In this document: positions 28,688 through 39,595 of the stretch, one piece after another
How positions within the stretch are numbered: the first letter of the stretch is position 1
Layout: every line of letters starts with the position of its first letter
Origin: Saprospiraceae bacterium
Lineage (GTDB): Bacteria > Bacteroidota > Bacteroidia > Chitinophagales > Saprospiraceae
Direction: 5' to 3'
DNA length: 54,775 nucleotides
Assembly (NCBI GenBank): GCA_012031785.1
Contig: JAAUTG010000003.1
Coordinates: 1 to 54,775, forward strand
Position numbers and translations under genes: made by a program
Notes under the pieces: generated by a model
Told to the model about the DNA's origin: nothing
What the model saw: the letters and a program-made list of their open reading frames with translations, nothing else
The model's database searches: none

Positions 28688-29188
28688 TTATTCGTTACCT
28701 CCAAAAAATGAAGTAAGCGTTGTTGCGAGCTTCCTTAAGATTTCAACTGCGTTTGGTAGAAAAAAACTTTTGATAATTTGTTGACATTCATCTGATAAAA
28801 TGCCATATTCCACTACGGTTTTAGGATGAAGTAAGCTCTTCCCGAATCGCATGAATCCGCGCTTATCATCCGCCGCACCATAGACTAAACGGCTTAATTG
28901 TCCCCAAAATAAAGCGCCTGCACACATTACGCAAGGCTCCAAAGTAACGTATAACGTACAGTCCGTCAAATATTTACCACCTAAATAGCCAGTAGCGGCG
29001 GTTAATGCAATAATTTCTGCGTGGGCAGTGACATCGTTTAAGCGTTCGGTTTGATTGTGTGCACGGGCAATGATGCGTTGTTGTACCACAATCACTGCGC
29101 CCACAGGCACTTCACCTTGCTCCGCAGCGATGGCTGCTTGTGCAAGAGCTTGTCTCATAAAATAAGCGTCATCATAAACTTGTAACAT
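28688..29188 (-). CDS. tadA: tRNA-specific adenosine deaminase
   Basis: Converts A34 to inosine in the tRNA-Arg(ACG) anticodon; cytosolic. The zinc-deaminase motifs are intact: His56-Ala-Glu58 in VTAHAEIIAL, and Pro85-Cys86...Cys89 in TLEPCVMCAGA. GEVPVGAVIV near the N-terminus is typical. At 166 residues it has the usual length. The start at 29188 (MLQVYDD) is preferred; the frame runs back to 29233 with a poor extension. Free-standing guanine or cytosine deaminases share the fold, but GEVPVGA and the MRFGKSLLHP-type C-terminal part favour TadA. Confidence 0.9.
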   Translation of the reverse strand: MLQVYDDAYFMRQALAQAAIAAEQGEVPVGAVIVVQQRIIARAHNQTERLNDVTAHAEIIALTAATGYLGGKYLTDCTLYVTLEPCVMCAGALFWGQLSRLVYGAADDKRGFMRFGKSLLHPKTVVEYGILSDECQQIIKSFFLPNAVEILRKLATTLTSFFGGNE

Positions 29189-29528
29189 AAATAAGCGAAT
29201 TTGAGATGGTTTAAATTGTAAATAGTACCACAACTTTACGATAATTTTGACTTTTTTTTTACTTTTCCCTATTTTTTCCTCCTACTTCCAAATAATTCAG
29301 TAGGTTTGTGCGGAATTAAATTCAATAATGTTGCGCAGTTGATTCTTTACATTTTGATTATTAGCTATTTAAAACGAGTTTAAAACTACAACAGCTAAAG
29401 ATTAAAAATAGCTGCGTAATATTAGTGACTAACTAATGGTGTTGTTGTCGTTGATTATCAGCGAAAATACTCTAAATTGTTGGTTTTTAATTAATTCGAC
29501 ATAACTATAACACAAAACAAAAAAAACT
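29189..29528. other. Divergent spacer, tadA/symporter
   Basis: A 340-bp AT-rich region holding both promoters; no clean TAnnTTTG match was found. No repeat of the dispersed family is recognised, and no coding frame is seen. Confidence 0.5.
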
Positions 29529-31152
29529 ATGAACAGTAGTTTAGTGACTTTAGATTGGATAGTTTTAGGGGGCTATTTTTTACTGCTTCTTGGCGTTGCC
29601 CTTTGGGTAATTTTACAAAAAAATAAGACCACAGAGGACTACTTTTTGGCAGGTCGAAATATTGGTTGGTTTGTGGTAGGAGCTTCAATTTTCGCTTCCA
29701 ACATTGGTTCAGAACACGTAGTAGGGTTAGCAGGTGCAGGTGCTTCTAACAAAATGCCAATGCTTATTTATGAGCTACATGCTTGGGTTGTTTTGATGTT
29801 GGGATGGGTATTTTTGCCATTTTATCAACGTGCAGGTGTGTTTACGATGCCAGAATTTTTAGAAAAACGCTTTAGTCCTAGTGCAAGGTGGTTCTTATCC
29901 ATTTTTTCCCTATTGGCATACGTCTTGACAAAAGTATCCGTTACGATTTATGCAGGAGGTATTGTTATCGCAACTTTGCTCGGTATTGATTTTATGACTG
30001 GAGCTGTGGTGACTGTAGTTTCAACAGGTATTTACACCGCTATTGGTGGTATGAAAGTGGTGGTTTACACAGAAACATTACAAACCGTTGTGTTACTAGT
30101 TGGTGCAGCAACGCTTACCTTCATGGGCTTGGACGCTGTAGGTGGTTGGAGTGAATTAAAAGCTACCGTAGGTAAGGAATATTTGGATATGTGGCGACCG
30201 TTAGACGACCCTGATTTTCCTTGGCTTCCATTGTTCATTTCCAGTACAATTGTTGGAATTTGGTACTGGTGTACCGACCAATATATTGTACAACGAACAC
30301 TGACTGCTAGAAATCTAACCGAAGGCAGACGAGGGACAATTTGGGGCGGTTTTTTTAAAGTTAACGCCTGTGTTTTTATTCCTTATTCCAGGTATTGTCG
30401 CTTTAGCACTTAAAATGAAGGGCGAACTTGAATGGGATACTCCAGATCAAGCCTTTCCAGCGTTGATGTCAAAAGTATTGCCACCGGGTTTGCGCGGATT
30501 GGTAGCTGCGGGATTAATGGCGGCGTTGATGAGTTCTTTGGCTTCGGTATTCAATTCTTGCTCTACGCTCTTCACCGTAGATGTTTATAAGAAACTGCGT
30601 CCTAATCGTTCAGAAAGCCATCTGTTGCTGGTTGGGCGATTTGCTACGTTGGGAGTAGTCATTTTAGGTATTCTTTGGATTCCGATTATGGCAAATATTT
30701 CAGGCGTATTGTATGAGTATTTGCAATCCGTTCAGTCCTATATTGCGCCACCGATTACAGCAGTTTTTTTGCTCGGTATTTTTTCAAAACGGATTAACTC
30801 AAGAGGTGCGATGGCAGCATTAGTGAGTGGTTTGGTGATTGCGGTAGTACGTCTAGGACTGGAGTTAGCCAAAGATAATTTGAACCCAGACGGTGTTCTC
30901 TTTGCCTTTGGCGACGTGAATTTCTTGGTATTCAGTGCTTGGTTTTTCCTTTTTTCTATCTTGATTGCCGTTGGAGTCAGTTTAGCCACGCCTCCTCAAT
31001 CAGACCTGCAGTTGCAAGGATTGACATTTGGAACGCTTTCGGAGAAACAAAAAATTGAAAATAAGGCTAGTTACAACATCTGGGATATTGTAGCGTCTTT
31101 GATAGTGGTTGCTATTGTTGCTTATGTGATGATTTATTTCAATGGGCGATAG
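29529..31152 (+). CDS. Sodium:solute symporter, SSS family, SGLT-like (one indel)
   Basis: 540 residues after repair, about 13 hydrophobic segments. TTEDYFLAGRNIGWF, ASNIGSEHVVGLAGAGAS and GGMKVVVYTETLQTVVLL are SSS-family signatures; the SEHxxGLAG form resembles SglT-type Na+/sugar transporters. It would import a sugar or related solute using the Na+ gradient across the inner membrane; the substrate is not determined. The frame breaks at the T run 30350-30356, where one T too many interrupts GGFLKLTPVFLFLIPG. It ends in a strong shared terminator before the convergent thiolase. Confidence 0.9.
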
Positions 31153-31242
31153 TATTTTAAGTGATGGGTTTAATCGTGACATAATCAATGAGTTGTAAAA
31201 TTGAATTGATTGCTCGTTCTTGAAACATGAAATTGAATAAAA

Positions 31243-31274
31243 GAGGGGAATGAACACCAATGTTCATTCCCCTC
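31243..31274. terminator. Bidirectional terminator between symporter and thiolase
   Basis: A perfect 14-bp stem (GAGGGGAATGAACA at 31243-31256, complement at 31261-31274) with a CCAA loop, flanked by an A-rich left side and GTTGCTATTTTTT on the right, in a convergent gap. Confidence 0.9.
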
Positions 31275-31337
31275 GTTGCTATTTTTTATATCCAGCAAAT
31301 AGCCAAAGACTAAGAGCCAACATCAGTAATTTACGGT

Positions 31338-32514
31338 CTAATTCAACAACTCATAAATTCCTGCAATACCCTGACCACCACCTACACAAGCCGTAACCAA
31401 ACCATAGCGATTATCGCGACGGCGCATTTCGTTGAGCAATTGGGTAGAGAGTTTCGCACCTGTGCAGCCAAGTGGATGTCCAAGTGCAATTGCACCTCCA
31501 TTTACATTGACAATCTCTGGATTGAGTCCAGTTTCTTGTATGACAGCTAGCGCTTGTGTAGCAAATGCTTCGTTCAATTCTACTAAATCAATATTATTGA
31601 GCGTCAAACCAGCTTGTCGCAGTGCTTTTGGAATGGCTACACAAGGTCCGATGCCCATATATAGCGGCTCTACGCCTGCCACAGCACACGCTGCTAATCG
31701 CGCAATAGGAGTCAAGTTAAGTTCCTTTACCATGCGTTCACTCATCACTAACACAAAAGCAGCACCATCAGAAGGTTTGAGAGGAATTTCCTGCTGGTCG
31801 ACTTACGCCACCTTGTGCAAATGCAGGACGCAAACTCGCTAACGCATCTATGGAAGTGTCTTTACGCACCCCTTCATCCATGGCTACGGTTTGGGTAGTT
31901 TCCATGCGCTTTCCGTCTTTTACAAACACCTCGGACACTTTTACGGGTACAATTTCTTCTACAAATTTTCCTTCTTCCAAAGCCTTTGTTGCTAGGCTGT
32001 GAGAGCGAAAAGAAAATTCATCCGCACTTGCCCTAGAGATGTTATATCTTTTTGCTACTGCCTCTGCTGTGATACCCATACTAACCACATAATCTGGTGT
32101 ATCTTTTGCTACATTGTAGCTAGGCGCAAGTTTATAGCCCGTCATTGGAATCATACTCATACTTTCTGTACCACCAGCGATGAATATTTCGCCCATGCCA
32201 GCTTTGATTTTAGCTACTGCAATAGCAATGGTTTCTAAACCAGAAGCACAATAGCGATTGACAGTCACACCTGGCACTTCTTTTCCGAGCGCACGAACGG
32301 AGATTTGTCGTCCCATCTGTAAGCCCTGTTCCCCTTCAGGATTAGCACAGCCCACAATTAAGTCGTCCACTAAGCTGGGGTCAAGTTCGGGCGTTTGCGC
32401 CAATAGATGATTGATGACATCTACCGCCAAATCGTCAGAGCGGTAATTTCTAAATCCGCCTTTTTTTGCACGTCCTACTGCGGAACGATATGCTTTCACA
32501 ATATATGCATCCAT
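31338..32514 (-). CDS. Thiolase (acetyl-CoA C-acyltransferase) (one indel)
   Basis: 391 residues after repair, start at 32514 ([20 protein letters not shown]). Cleaves 3-ketoacyl-CoA in beta-oxidation or condenses acetyl-CoA. Nucleophile Cys89 is in [10 protein letters not shown]; the C-terminal [11 protein letters not shown] and [10 protein letters not shown] hold the catalytic His and second Cys. The frame breaks near 31772-31775, where one surplus base in AAGG separates NSSQT from [12 protein letters not shown]. The adjoining [11 protein letters not shown] is one residue longer than the usual GGTVTAGNSS, so another error may lie within 31790-31810. No hydroxyacyl-CoA dehydrogenase gene is adjacent, unlike many fatty-acid operons. 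Confidence 0.9.
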
Positions 32515-32552
32515 ATTATTAATTTTCAATTTGTAATTTATTTATTTTGAAA

Positions 32553-32560
32553 CAAAGTTA
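32553..32560 (-). promoter_or_regulatory. Thiolase -7 element TAACTTTG
   Basis: Exact TAnnTTTG on the minus strand, 38 nt upstream of the thiolase ATG at 32514. No -33 TTG at the usual spacing. Confidence 0.5.
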
Positions 32561-32832
32561 GCTAAAATCATAAAAAAGCAAAATATTTTTTAATTCGGAG
32601 TTTAGGGAAAGATGGTTGATGAATTGAAATCCGTCAACGTACTCAAGCTGAATTTATACTTTATCAACTTACACTAAACCATGCAAAGTTGTAAAAATAT
32701 TACCCTTACGTAACAAAAAGTAGCTATTTATCGCCTCTACCACCAAAAAGGCTAAACTTATAAGATGGAAAGGATTGTCTTTTCGTAGTTTCAATACTTT
32801 TACGTTGGTAGATAATTGCCCAAAAAAATAAA

Positions 32833-32856
32833 GAAGCCCCGCCGATGCAGAGCTTC
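32833..32856 (-). terminator. Terminator of the metallopeptidase gene
   Basis: On the minus strand, AAGGAAGC pairs with GCTTCTT (one bulge) around a GC-rich loop and is followed by TTTATTTTTTT. It lies about 130 bp after the metallopeptidase stop. Confidence 0.7.
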
Positions 32857-32986
32857 CTTGAAGGGACTAATCAACTATAAGGTAGTTCTTTATGTCGAAT
32901 TGCTTAAACGACTAAGTTGAACAAGCGTCGAAACATGAGTATTTTATTCATGTTCATGTACAACGTTCAGCGCACGTATTTCAATA

Positions 32987-35900
32987 TCAATACTTTACAA
33001 ATCTTTTAGTGGTAGAAGTACCATCTGTAAGAGCGATCTTCATAAAGTAGATACCAGATTGAAGGCTGGTAATATCCAATTGATGTTGCTTGCTGTTCGT
33101 AGCTATTTGTTGTACTACTTTGCCGTTAATGTTGATAACGAATAGTGTCTGTAAGTTAGCACGGTCCGTTATCACGTCAATATGATCTTTAGCTGGATTT
33201 GGGTAAAGTTGAATATCTGTAATAGGCGCAGTTGAAAATGCCATTTGCCCATCTGTAAGCGCATTCGTTGCTGCGAAAATGTAAATGGCTGACCAACCAG
33301 ACCAACCCGAACTACACTTGGCAGAAAGTTGGTACTCATAACTCATATTGGTACTTAAACCCATCAGCTTGGTAAGCGTTTCAGTCGTTGTTTTGATTGC
33401 CCAAGTTTCTGTGCCAGCAGCGCGATAACGAAGGCGATATTCTGTGGCGCGAGGTAATGGATACCAACGTACTTGTACTTCACTAGGGCTAATGATCTCT
33501 ACGGCGCGTGGAGAAGGAATGCCACAGGTGCCGGCTGTGACGAATACATAAGTATCTGACCATTCCGACCATCCAACGCTTTGACAATTGGAGCGAATGG
33601 CATATTCGTAAGTGCTATTGGTGGCTAAACCTTGTGCCAAATAGGATGTTTGTTCAGTGGTTTGCATAATCCACGCAGGCTCTCCCACTTGGCGGTATTG
33701 TACTTGGTAGTATTGGGCTACGCTTACAGCTTCCCAAATAATTTTAGCTACTCCATCGCGCTCATCTTCTGCTCCCAACGGAAGTGGTGGGTCACACGAT
33801 GGTTGGCAAGATTCTGGGGCTACAAACAATCTTCCGAAAGTTTTGCTATCCGAACAGCCCGAAGCAGAAGATAAAGTAATCACAACATCCACAGGCAAAC
33901 CGTTTGCAGGTAGGTTTTCCAACTTAATATGTTGAGGGCTGCCAGTGGCTGCAAAGCTAAAAGTCTTCCCTGATGCAGTGGCTTTAATCGTGCTTGGGCT
34001 ACCAGTGTATGAAATACGTACTTCTTGGTTGTAGGTGGTTGTGGTGGGTTCGCAAGGGGTTTGTTCTGCTGCTGCTGCAGTATTTAACAAGCAAAACGCA
34101 GTCACAGCACCTGTTATTTCCACTGCATAATCTTCCACTTCTCCGTAGCCAAACGTGCTGCAAGCGCGAGGTAGCTCGTCGTCTTCTTCTAACCATTTCA
34201 TACTGACACGCATACGAGTTTTACCTTCTGGTGCATTGCCTGGAATATTTAGCCTGCCAGCCACTTCTTCAAAGCTAGGGGCGGGTGAACTGAAGACTTG
34301 CTCGCCAGCATCATCAAAGTCTTTATCTTTGTTGAAGTCAATCCAAACCGTCCACTGCTCTGCATACTTTTGATTTTTAAAGCCTGGTAAAAGTTTGATG
34401 CTTGGCGTACTTCCGCGTTCGAGTTTAGTAGAAAACCGCGTAAAGTCGCCGTATCCATTGTCGCGTTCAGTTTTATTGTTGATGTCTCCAATTGCTACTC
34501 CTGCAATCCATTCGTAGTTAGCATCTTCTCCTGCTGACTTGCAGTAACTAACTTCACCACCGCCATTTCCGCCACCGTTTCCACCGCCGCCATTGCCGCC
34601 GCCACCGTTTCCACCACCGCCGCCAGTCAATGGGAATCTAGGATTTATCCAGTACCAAGTATTATCGGATTCGTTGATTTCTGTTAATTCGTTTTTATAG
34701 TCTATCACATAGCCTAAGTAATAATTTCCAGGTGGTACTTCGGCTTCCGCTAAGTTCATTGTGGCTTGAACTCCGTACATTTCGTTTTGTGCCAAAAAGG
34801 GAACTGCGCTGGTAGCCACCAAATAATCCGAAGATGAAAAACTATTGTCCACCGATAAATAGAATCCAACTTGTGATACACCTGCTCTGCCTTGTCCTGC
34901 GTTGCGTACTACTACATTTACTTTCACAGTTAGACCTGTGGTGGTAATGTCGTCAGAAAATTTGACAAGATTGGGGTCGCCAAATCCTCCGTTTCCACCG
35001 CCGCCGCCATTACCGCCGCCATTTCCACCATTTCCACCACCGCCATTTCCACCACCGCCGTTGTCGCCTTCGCACGCTCCATCGGCTTCGGTTTCAGTAA
35101 TACAAACCGCGCCTTGCACTTTGGTGCGAATTAGTTCACCCGGATAAGGACCGAAACCATTTTGGAAGTTGATGCCTACGCTAGACAAATGACAATAGCT
35201 CATAATTGTGCCACCGCCAGAAGGTGTTGGACCTTTGAGACAGACACCTTCAGGGCTGTAACAGTCGTCAATAGGTCCGTTGGGCCAAGAGCAACTGTGG
35301 GTGTGAGGAGAACCTAAATTGTGTCCTAATTCGTGGGTCACTACTTCCACTGTCCAAGAATAAGTGGGAAAGCCTGAAAATGAAGGTTTGATATTAGCAT
35401 AAGAAACTGCATAAGTTGGGGTACATAATACGCCCACAAAAGCAACGCCACCGTTATTATTGGGAACTGTGGAGATGAGTTGTGCTATATTGCCATCGAA
35501 TTGCCCACCAAGTCGGCTTCTAAAAGAGTATAAAGCTGCTGTGGAGGAGGAGGAAGGATAACTATCGGCAGTAGTCCAAACTCGCGTTTTGGAGATTTTA
35601 ACGATAACGTTTTCTTTTTCGTAAAGCAATGCTACTACGTTGAACATTGCTGTCACAAAGTCCGTAGTGACGGTTTCGCTGCTGTTGTTGTCTAAAAAGG
35701 TTCTGTAGTCTGCTTCAAAGTAGATTTTTACTATTTTGCAAGCCTGATTCATCTGTTTTTCTTGACCGTTTTGGGGGTTGGCGTTGTTATCTTTCCATTC
35801 AGGTAATTCGTCCGCAGCACAATCGTTGGGATTGGGCGCAAGTAAATCGGAAGTATTATATAAAACATAATCCTTACCACCAGCAAATTTCTGCGCGTCG

Positions 35901-36378
35901 AGTTGCCCGATTACGTAGGTTTCACCGTCCAGCATGATCATCCCGTACACTTTGTCCTCAAAATGGAAATGGCAGCCAAGATTTAGGGTTATTGGTACAG
36001 TAACCTGATAATAAAGCCTGGCTCATATAGCTGCACCTCTCCATCTTGATTATCTACGTAAAATTCGTCTGTTAAAATCTGTTTTTGGAATAAGGTCACA
36101 TCCAACTTTCTTCCATCTGCCAATCGAAGTTGAAGTGCTAATTGAGTGGGTTGGTCTGAATAGACTTTCAAGAGCTTGTTTTGGTCTAAAGTCAAAAAAG
36201 TTGCCTCGTTCAAATGACCTTTTATGAGTTCAGGTCTTGATGGGGCTGGCTTGAATAGTTGAACAGCCGTTGCTGTTTCTGTATTTCCTTGTACGCTCGT
36301 GCTAGTGGACTGGGCTGAAATTTTACCCAAAAATAAACATAAGAATCCTGCAACCAAAAAGTGTTGATATGCTTTCAT
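32987..36378 (-). CDS. T9SS-exported reprolysin-like (M12B-type) metallopeptidase (one indel)
   Basis: 1130 residues after repair. In order: signal peptide (MKAYQHFLVAGFLCLFLGKISAQ); propeptide-like region; zinc peptidase domain with VVTHELGHNLGSPH (HExxHxxGxxH, all ligands present) and a later SYCHLSS Met-turn-like stretch; a CARDB-like domain; GEVED-type domain (DFNKDKDFDDAGEQVF); two fibronectin III repeats (SGWSGWS, VGWSEWS); and a T9SS sorting domain (LYPNPAKDHIDV ... SGIYFMKIAL ... KRFVKY). Two Gly/Asn-rich linkers flank the CARDB part. The propeptide and catalytic part are in different frames; one base missing at 36013-36015 joins them. Probably secreted to degrade extracellular protein. 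Confidence 0.92.
34557..34624 (-). repeat. Gly/Asn-coding minisatellite 1
   Basis: Repeated GGCGGTGGAAAT-like units on the minus strand encode a (Gly)4-Asn tract in the metallopeptidase between the CARDB-like and GEVED parts. Units are imperfect, as expected for a repeat that changes copy number. Confidence 0.85.
34987..35062 (-). repeat. Gly/Asn-coding minisatellite 2
   Basis: A second GGNGG-type tract in the same gene, between the catalytic and CARDB-like domains. Same unit chemistry as the tract at 34557-34624. Confidence 0.85.
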
Positions 36379-36788
36379 TGAAAAAAAACGCTTTAAGTTC
36401 TATAATTACAATTTCTGTGTGTCTTGCATTAAGGATTGCTAGAACTTTAGTCGTCTTTGATGTATTACCAGTTGCTACGTGCTTGATTGCTACTCTTGCA
36501 CCGCAGCTTTTTTGATATTGTGTGTTTTAAACCGATATGGTGTAGCATTTTAAGCTACTCATCTTTACTCAACTACGCTAATTCATCTTCTGCATTTTTT
36601 ATTTTATTATTCAAATACTGAATATGAGTGCAAGGTAGGCGCATATTTGTTGACCTGCAAGTGGTAAAACTTTTGCATTAGTTTACGGTATGCTTATGCT
36701 TCGTAAAGGGAGTATAAAGTTTAGTGTTTGGGGAATAGTCGTAATATAAAGATAAAAGGCTTTATTTGCTGAAAAAACGGAAATACAG
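36379..36788. other. Divergent spacer, metallopeptidase/GNAT
   Basis: A 410-bp AT-rich region between divergent genes. No TAnnTTTG box with correct spacing, no repeat-family copy and no coding frame found. Confidence 0.5.
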
Positions 36789-37346
36789 ATGATTATTCAA
36801 TACACTACTGCTCAGCATGAAGCAGATTTACAAGGGATTTTGGATTTACAACAGCTTAATCTTGCCAAAAACGTCTCTGCTCAAGTAGCTTTAGAACAAG
36901 GTTTTTTAACCGTAGAACACAATTTGGAATTACTCAATAGTATGAACGTACCATATCCTCATGTTATCGCTAAAGTTGGGGAAGAAGTGATAGGCTACAC
37001 CTTAGTGATGCTCAAGGAACTGAAATATGACATTCCTATTCTGTATCCTATGTTTGAACAAATTGAGCAAATTAATTACCAAAACAAATTGGTGTCCGCA
37101 CACGACTATTTTGTAATGGGACAAGTTTGCGTGGCGAGTGCTTATCGCAGTCAAGGAGTTTTTGCTAATTTGTACCAGACCCTTAAAACAAAAATGTCGC
37201 CTTACTATTCGCTGGTGGTAACGGAAGTTGCCTTTCGCAATACACGCTCCATGAGAGCGCATGAAAAGGTTGGATTTAAAGTGATAAAAGATTATCATTC
37301 TGAAGAAGGGGAGTATTGGGCGATTGTAGCTTGGGATTTAAGATGA
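36789..37346 (+). CDS. GNAT-family N-acetyltransferase
   Basis: 185 residues. The acetyl-CoA binding region is VMGQVCVASAYRSQGVFANLYQTLK (V-V-CVA followed by a QxxGxx-like loop), and a C-terminal TRSMRAHEKVGFKVIKDY completes the fold. Substrate unknown; GNATs acetylate amino acids, proteins or antibiotics. The frame is intact and stands alone, ending before a pair of hairpins. Confidence 0.82.
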   Translation: MIIQYTTAQHEADLQGILDLQQLNLAKNVSAQVALEQGFLTVEHNLELLNSMNVPYPHVIAKVGEEVIGYTLVMLKELKYDIPILYPMFEQIEQINYQNKLVSAHDYFVMGQVCVASAYRSQGVFANLYQTLKTKMSPYYSLVVTEVAFRNTRSMRAHEKVGFKVIKDYHSEEGEYWAIVAWDLR

Positions 37347-37421
37347 GGTAGTAATTTTGTAGCTTTTCGCAGTTAGCTGTTTGTTGCTAATCAAGCATAT
37401 CGCTATTTTATTTTGAAAGTG

Positions 37422-37451
37422 TGCAAACCACCGTTGAGCCTGTGGTTTGCA
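37422..37451. terminator. Hairpin terminator 1 after the GNAT gene
   Basis: A perfect 10-bp stem (TGCAAACCAC at 37422-37431, complement at 37442-37451), 10-nt loop, followed by TTAAAAG. Confidence 0.7.
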
Positions 37452-37470
37452 TTAAAAGTCAATTATTAAC

Positions 37471-37517
37471 TTCGCTTTGGCAGTTTGCTTTTTTAACAAG
37501 CAAATTGCCAAAGCGAA
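37471..37517. terminator. Hairpin 2, bidirectional, GNAT/fasciclin gap
   Basis: A 20-bp stem with one mismatch (37471-37490 with 37498-37517) closed by a short T-rich loop. It lies between convergent genes and could end both transcripts. The sequence TTTGCTTTTTTAA in its arm recalls the dispersed-repeat core. Confidence 0.75.
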
Positions 37518-37542
37518 ATAGCAAATCGCTCAACACTACTGA

Positions 37543-38532
37543 TTAAGGTAACAACACGCGGTCAATCACATGAACAATACCATTTGTAGTTTGTACGTCT
37601 GGAATCACCATATTAGCTACAATAGCGTTAGTTTTTCCTTTCACACTTAACACCCCATTGGTGAATGCGCCAAGCGTAAGGGCTGTACCTCCCAAAGGCA
37701 TTACAGTATTATCGCTCATTTCGGAGGTGAATTTACCGCCATCCGCTACCACATGATTCAATAAAACTGCGGCGATAGTTTCTTTAGGTAATTTCCTAAT
37801 ATCCGCTGGAACTTCCAACGCAACGCCTAAGTCCACCCCTAACTGCTTAAAAGCAGCATCCGTAGGCGCAAAAACAGTGAACGAAGGGCTACCTGGTGCT
37901 GCTACCAACGCGCCAACTAAATCTGCATAAATCAAGGCTTCAACTAGAAAAGATAATTCTGGTACTACAAACACTTTGGCATCTTTGAGTGCTAATGCAG
38001 ACTGCACAATATCCGCTCCCGTGGCAAGCAAGACTTTATCAATCACATGAACTGTACCGTTTTCTGCCTTCACGTCAGTCGCTAGAATTTTAGAACCGTT
38101 GATGTAAGTATCGCCATCTCTCTGTATAAACCTTCTGTCAGGACCAAGCGCAGAAGCAGAAGTGCTACCAGCCACAATACTTTCGCCTTCCAAATTACCA
38201 TTAGAAACATGGTAAAGCAAAGTGCTAGTCAAAAAAGCATCATTCAATACTGCTAAATCGTCTCCTGTATTTAATCCGAGCCTAGCAAAAGCCGCATTAT
38301 TAGGTGCGAAAACAGTGTAATCGCCAGAAGGATCACCAGCGTTTGGGTTAGAAAGAATTACTGCTACGCCTCCTTGTACAGCCGCCGCTTCAAGTGTACT
38401 AAAATCACTATTCGTGACAGCAATTGAGGCAATCGTTGGAATGGTGCTATCATCATCTTTATTGCAACTTGTAATTCCAAAAAATAATACAGCATATAAA
38501 GCGAGCGACAAGAATTTATGATTTAAAAACAT
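37543..38532 (-). CDS. Fasciclin (FAS1) lipoprotein with two FAS1 domains
   Basis: 329 residues. A lipoprotein signal (SLALYAVLFFGITSCNKDD) is followed by two FAS1 repeats. Both have the H1 motif (DYTVFAPNNAAFARLG and SFTVFAPTDAAFKQLG), both have a histidine-containing region (LLYHVSNG, LLNHVVADG), and both end in VHVIDKVLL or VHVIDRVLL. FAS1 domains mediate adhesion or matrix binding at the cell surface. The gene is followed upstream by the outer-membrane barrel gene, 65 bp apart, so the two may be cotranscribed. Confidence 0.93.
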   Translation of the reverse strand: MFLNHKFLSLALYAVLFFGITSCNKDDDSTIPTIASIAVTNSDFSTLEAAAVQGGVAVILSNPNAGDPSGDYTVFAPNNAAFARLGLNTGDDLAVLNDAFLTSTLLYHVSNGNLEGESIVAGSTSASALGPDRRFIQRDGDTYINGSKILATDVKAENGTVHVIDKVLLATGADIVQSALALKDAKVFVVPELSFLVEALIYADLVGALVAAPGSPSFTVFAPTDAAFKQLGVDLGVALEVPADIRKLPKETIAAVLLNHVVADGGKFTSEMSDNTVMPLGGTALTLGAFTNGVLSVKGKTNAIVANMVIPDVQTTNGIVHVIDRVLLP

Positions 38533-38596
38533 GATTTTTAATTTTAAAATGTTTGATGAAAAATTAGAACTGTTTTAATAAAATGCAAGTAATGAG

Positions 38597-39475
38597 TTAG
38601 AAAGAATACACTAATGAACCAGAAAATCCAGTGGATTTACCGATATTTCGACCGCTCAGGTATTGGCTAACCCCACCGGACACTCCAAATCCACCCACAA
38701 TTGGAACATACACATTCAAGCCAGCGCGATTGTAAGTTACATCTGTGGCTGGAAAAAAACCAACAAATCCTTCTGCTAAGATATTTACACCCCCATCAGA
38801 TACTTGACCCGCGTACCAAACATCCGCATAGAAGCGACTACCTGCATAACCCACTTTAATTTCTCCCATTAAAGCATTGGGCACTTCATTGTTACGCAAG
38901 CTATAACCTGCTTGTGTAGTCAAAAATACACCAGATGAAGTTTGTAATTGAGCAATTGCCAAGCCATTAAAACTGGTGGCGCGGTTACCGATTGCCAAAA
39001 TAGATTGCAATCCTTCATCCACTTTGTAGTCGCCTAGAGGTGTCTTCAAACCTGCACCGACGATGAAATGCAAACGGCTTTCCCCAAGTTCCAAGCTCAA
39101 AGGATTGTACTTGACAAACATAGAAAGGTCTTGTACGCCGCTGCGCTCATTTTCATAGCCCAACTCATTAAGTACCGTTTGGCTTGCATTTCCTTCCGTC
39201 TTGATGTAAGGTAGTCCCAACACCACATCGAAGCGGTCACTCAAACCATAAGAAGCATAAAGAGAAGAGCTGTTGATGGTTACTTCTTCAAATACCGGTA
39301 CTCCCTTCGCATCATTTGGCACTAAAAGTACCTCATCATATCGCTCAAAACTATGAGAAACTGCAAAAGTCCCCTTGCCTTTGCCATTCATAAATCCGCT
39401 CAAAGGGCTTTGAGCTTGCACAGAAAAAGATAAAACTACACACGCAATTGTGCTGAAAAAACAAACTTTTTTCAT
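38597..39475 (-). CDS. Outer-membrane beta-barrel protein (phenol-degradation MetA-like transporter type)
   Basis: 292 residues. A signal peptide (MKKVCFFSTIACVVLSFSVQA) precedes alternating beta-strands such as SSLYASYGLSDRFDVVLGLP and LHFIVGAGLKTPLGDY, ending in Phe (SLVYSF). The layout resembles the transporter/outer-membrane channel family that includes the phenol-degradation MetA proteins. A surface pore or sensor role is inferred; the ligand is unknown. Intact frame; likely first gene of a two-gene unit with the fasciclin gene. Confidence 0.75.
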   Translation of the reverse strand: MKKVCFFSTIACVVLSFSVQAQSPLSGFMNGKGKGTFAVSHSFERYDEVLLVPNDAKGVPVFEEVTINSSSLYASYGLSDRFDVVLGLPYIKTEGNASQTVLNELGYENERSGVQDLSMFVKYNPLSLELGESRLHFIVGAGLKTPLGDYKVDEGLQSILAIGNRATSFNGLAIAQLQTSSGVFLTTQAGYSLRNNEVPNALMGEIKVGYAGSRFYADVWYAGQVSDGGVNILAEGFVGFFPATDVTYNRAGLNVYVPIVGGFGVSGGVSQYLSGRNIGKSTGFSGSLVYSF

Positions 39476-39595
39476 AATAAGACCACATTTTTGATTTTTA
39501 AAAATTTCGTAGAAAGCATTATCCTATCAGAGCTATCCGCGCTGCAAAAGCGGGTGTAGCCAAGCAAGATGGTCACTGTTTTAAATTGTGTTACT

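Larger units (their letters stand above)
32515..32986. other. Spacer with thiolase promoter and metallopeptidase terminator
   Basis: About 470 bp between two leftward genes. It contains the thiolase -7 box (32553-32560) and a terminator for the upstream metallopeptidase (32833-32856). The middle is AT-rich, with no coding frame. Confidence 0.6.

Noticed and set aside
31432-31842. 136-residue plus-strand frame
   Set aside because: Antisense of the thiolase; the minus strand carries the full family signature.
34902-35147. Pro-rich plus-strand frame
   Set aside because: Antisense of the Gly/Asn linker of the metallopeptidase; Pro runs are the complement of GGN codons.
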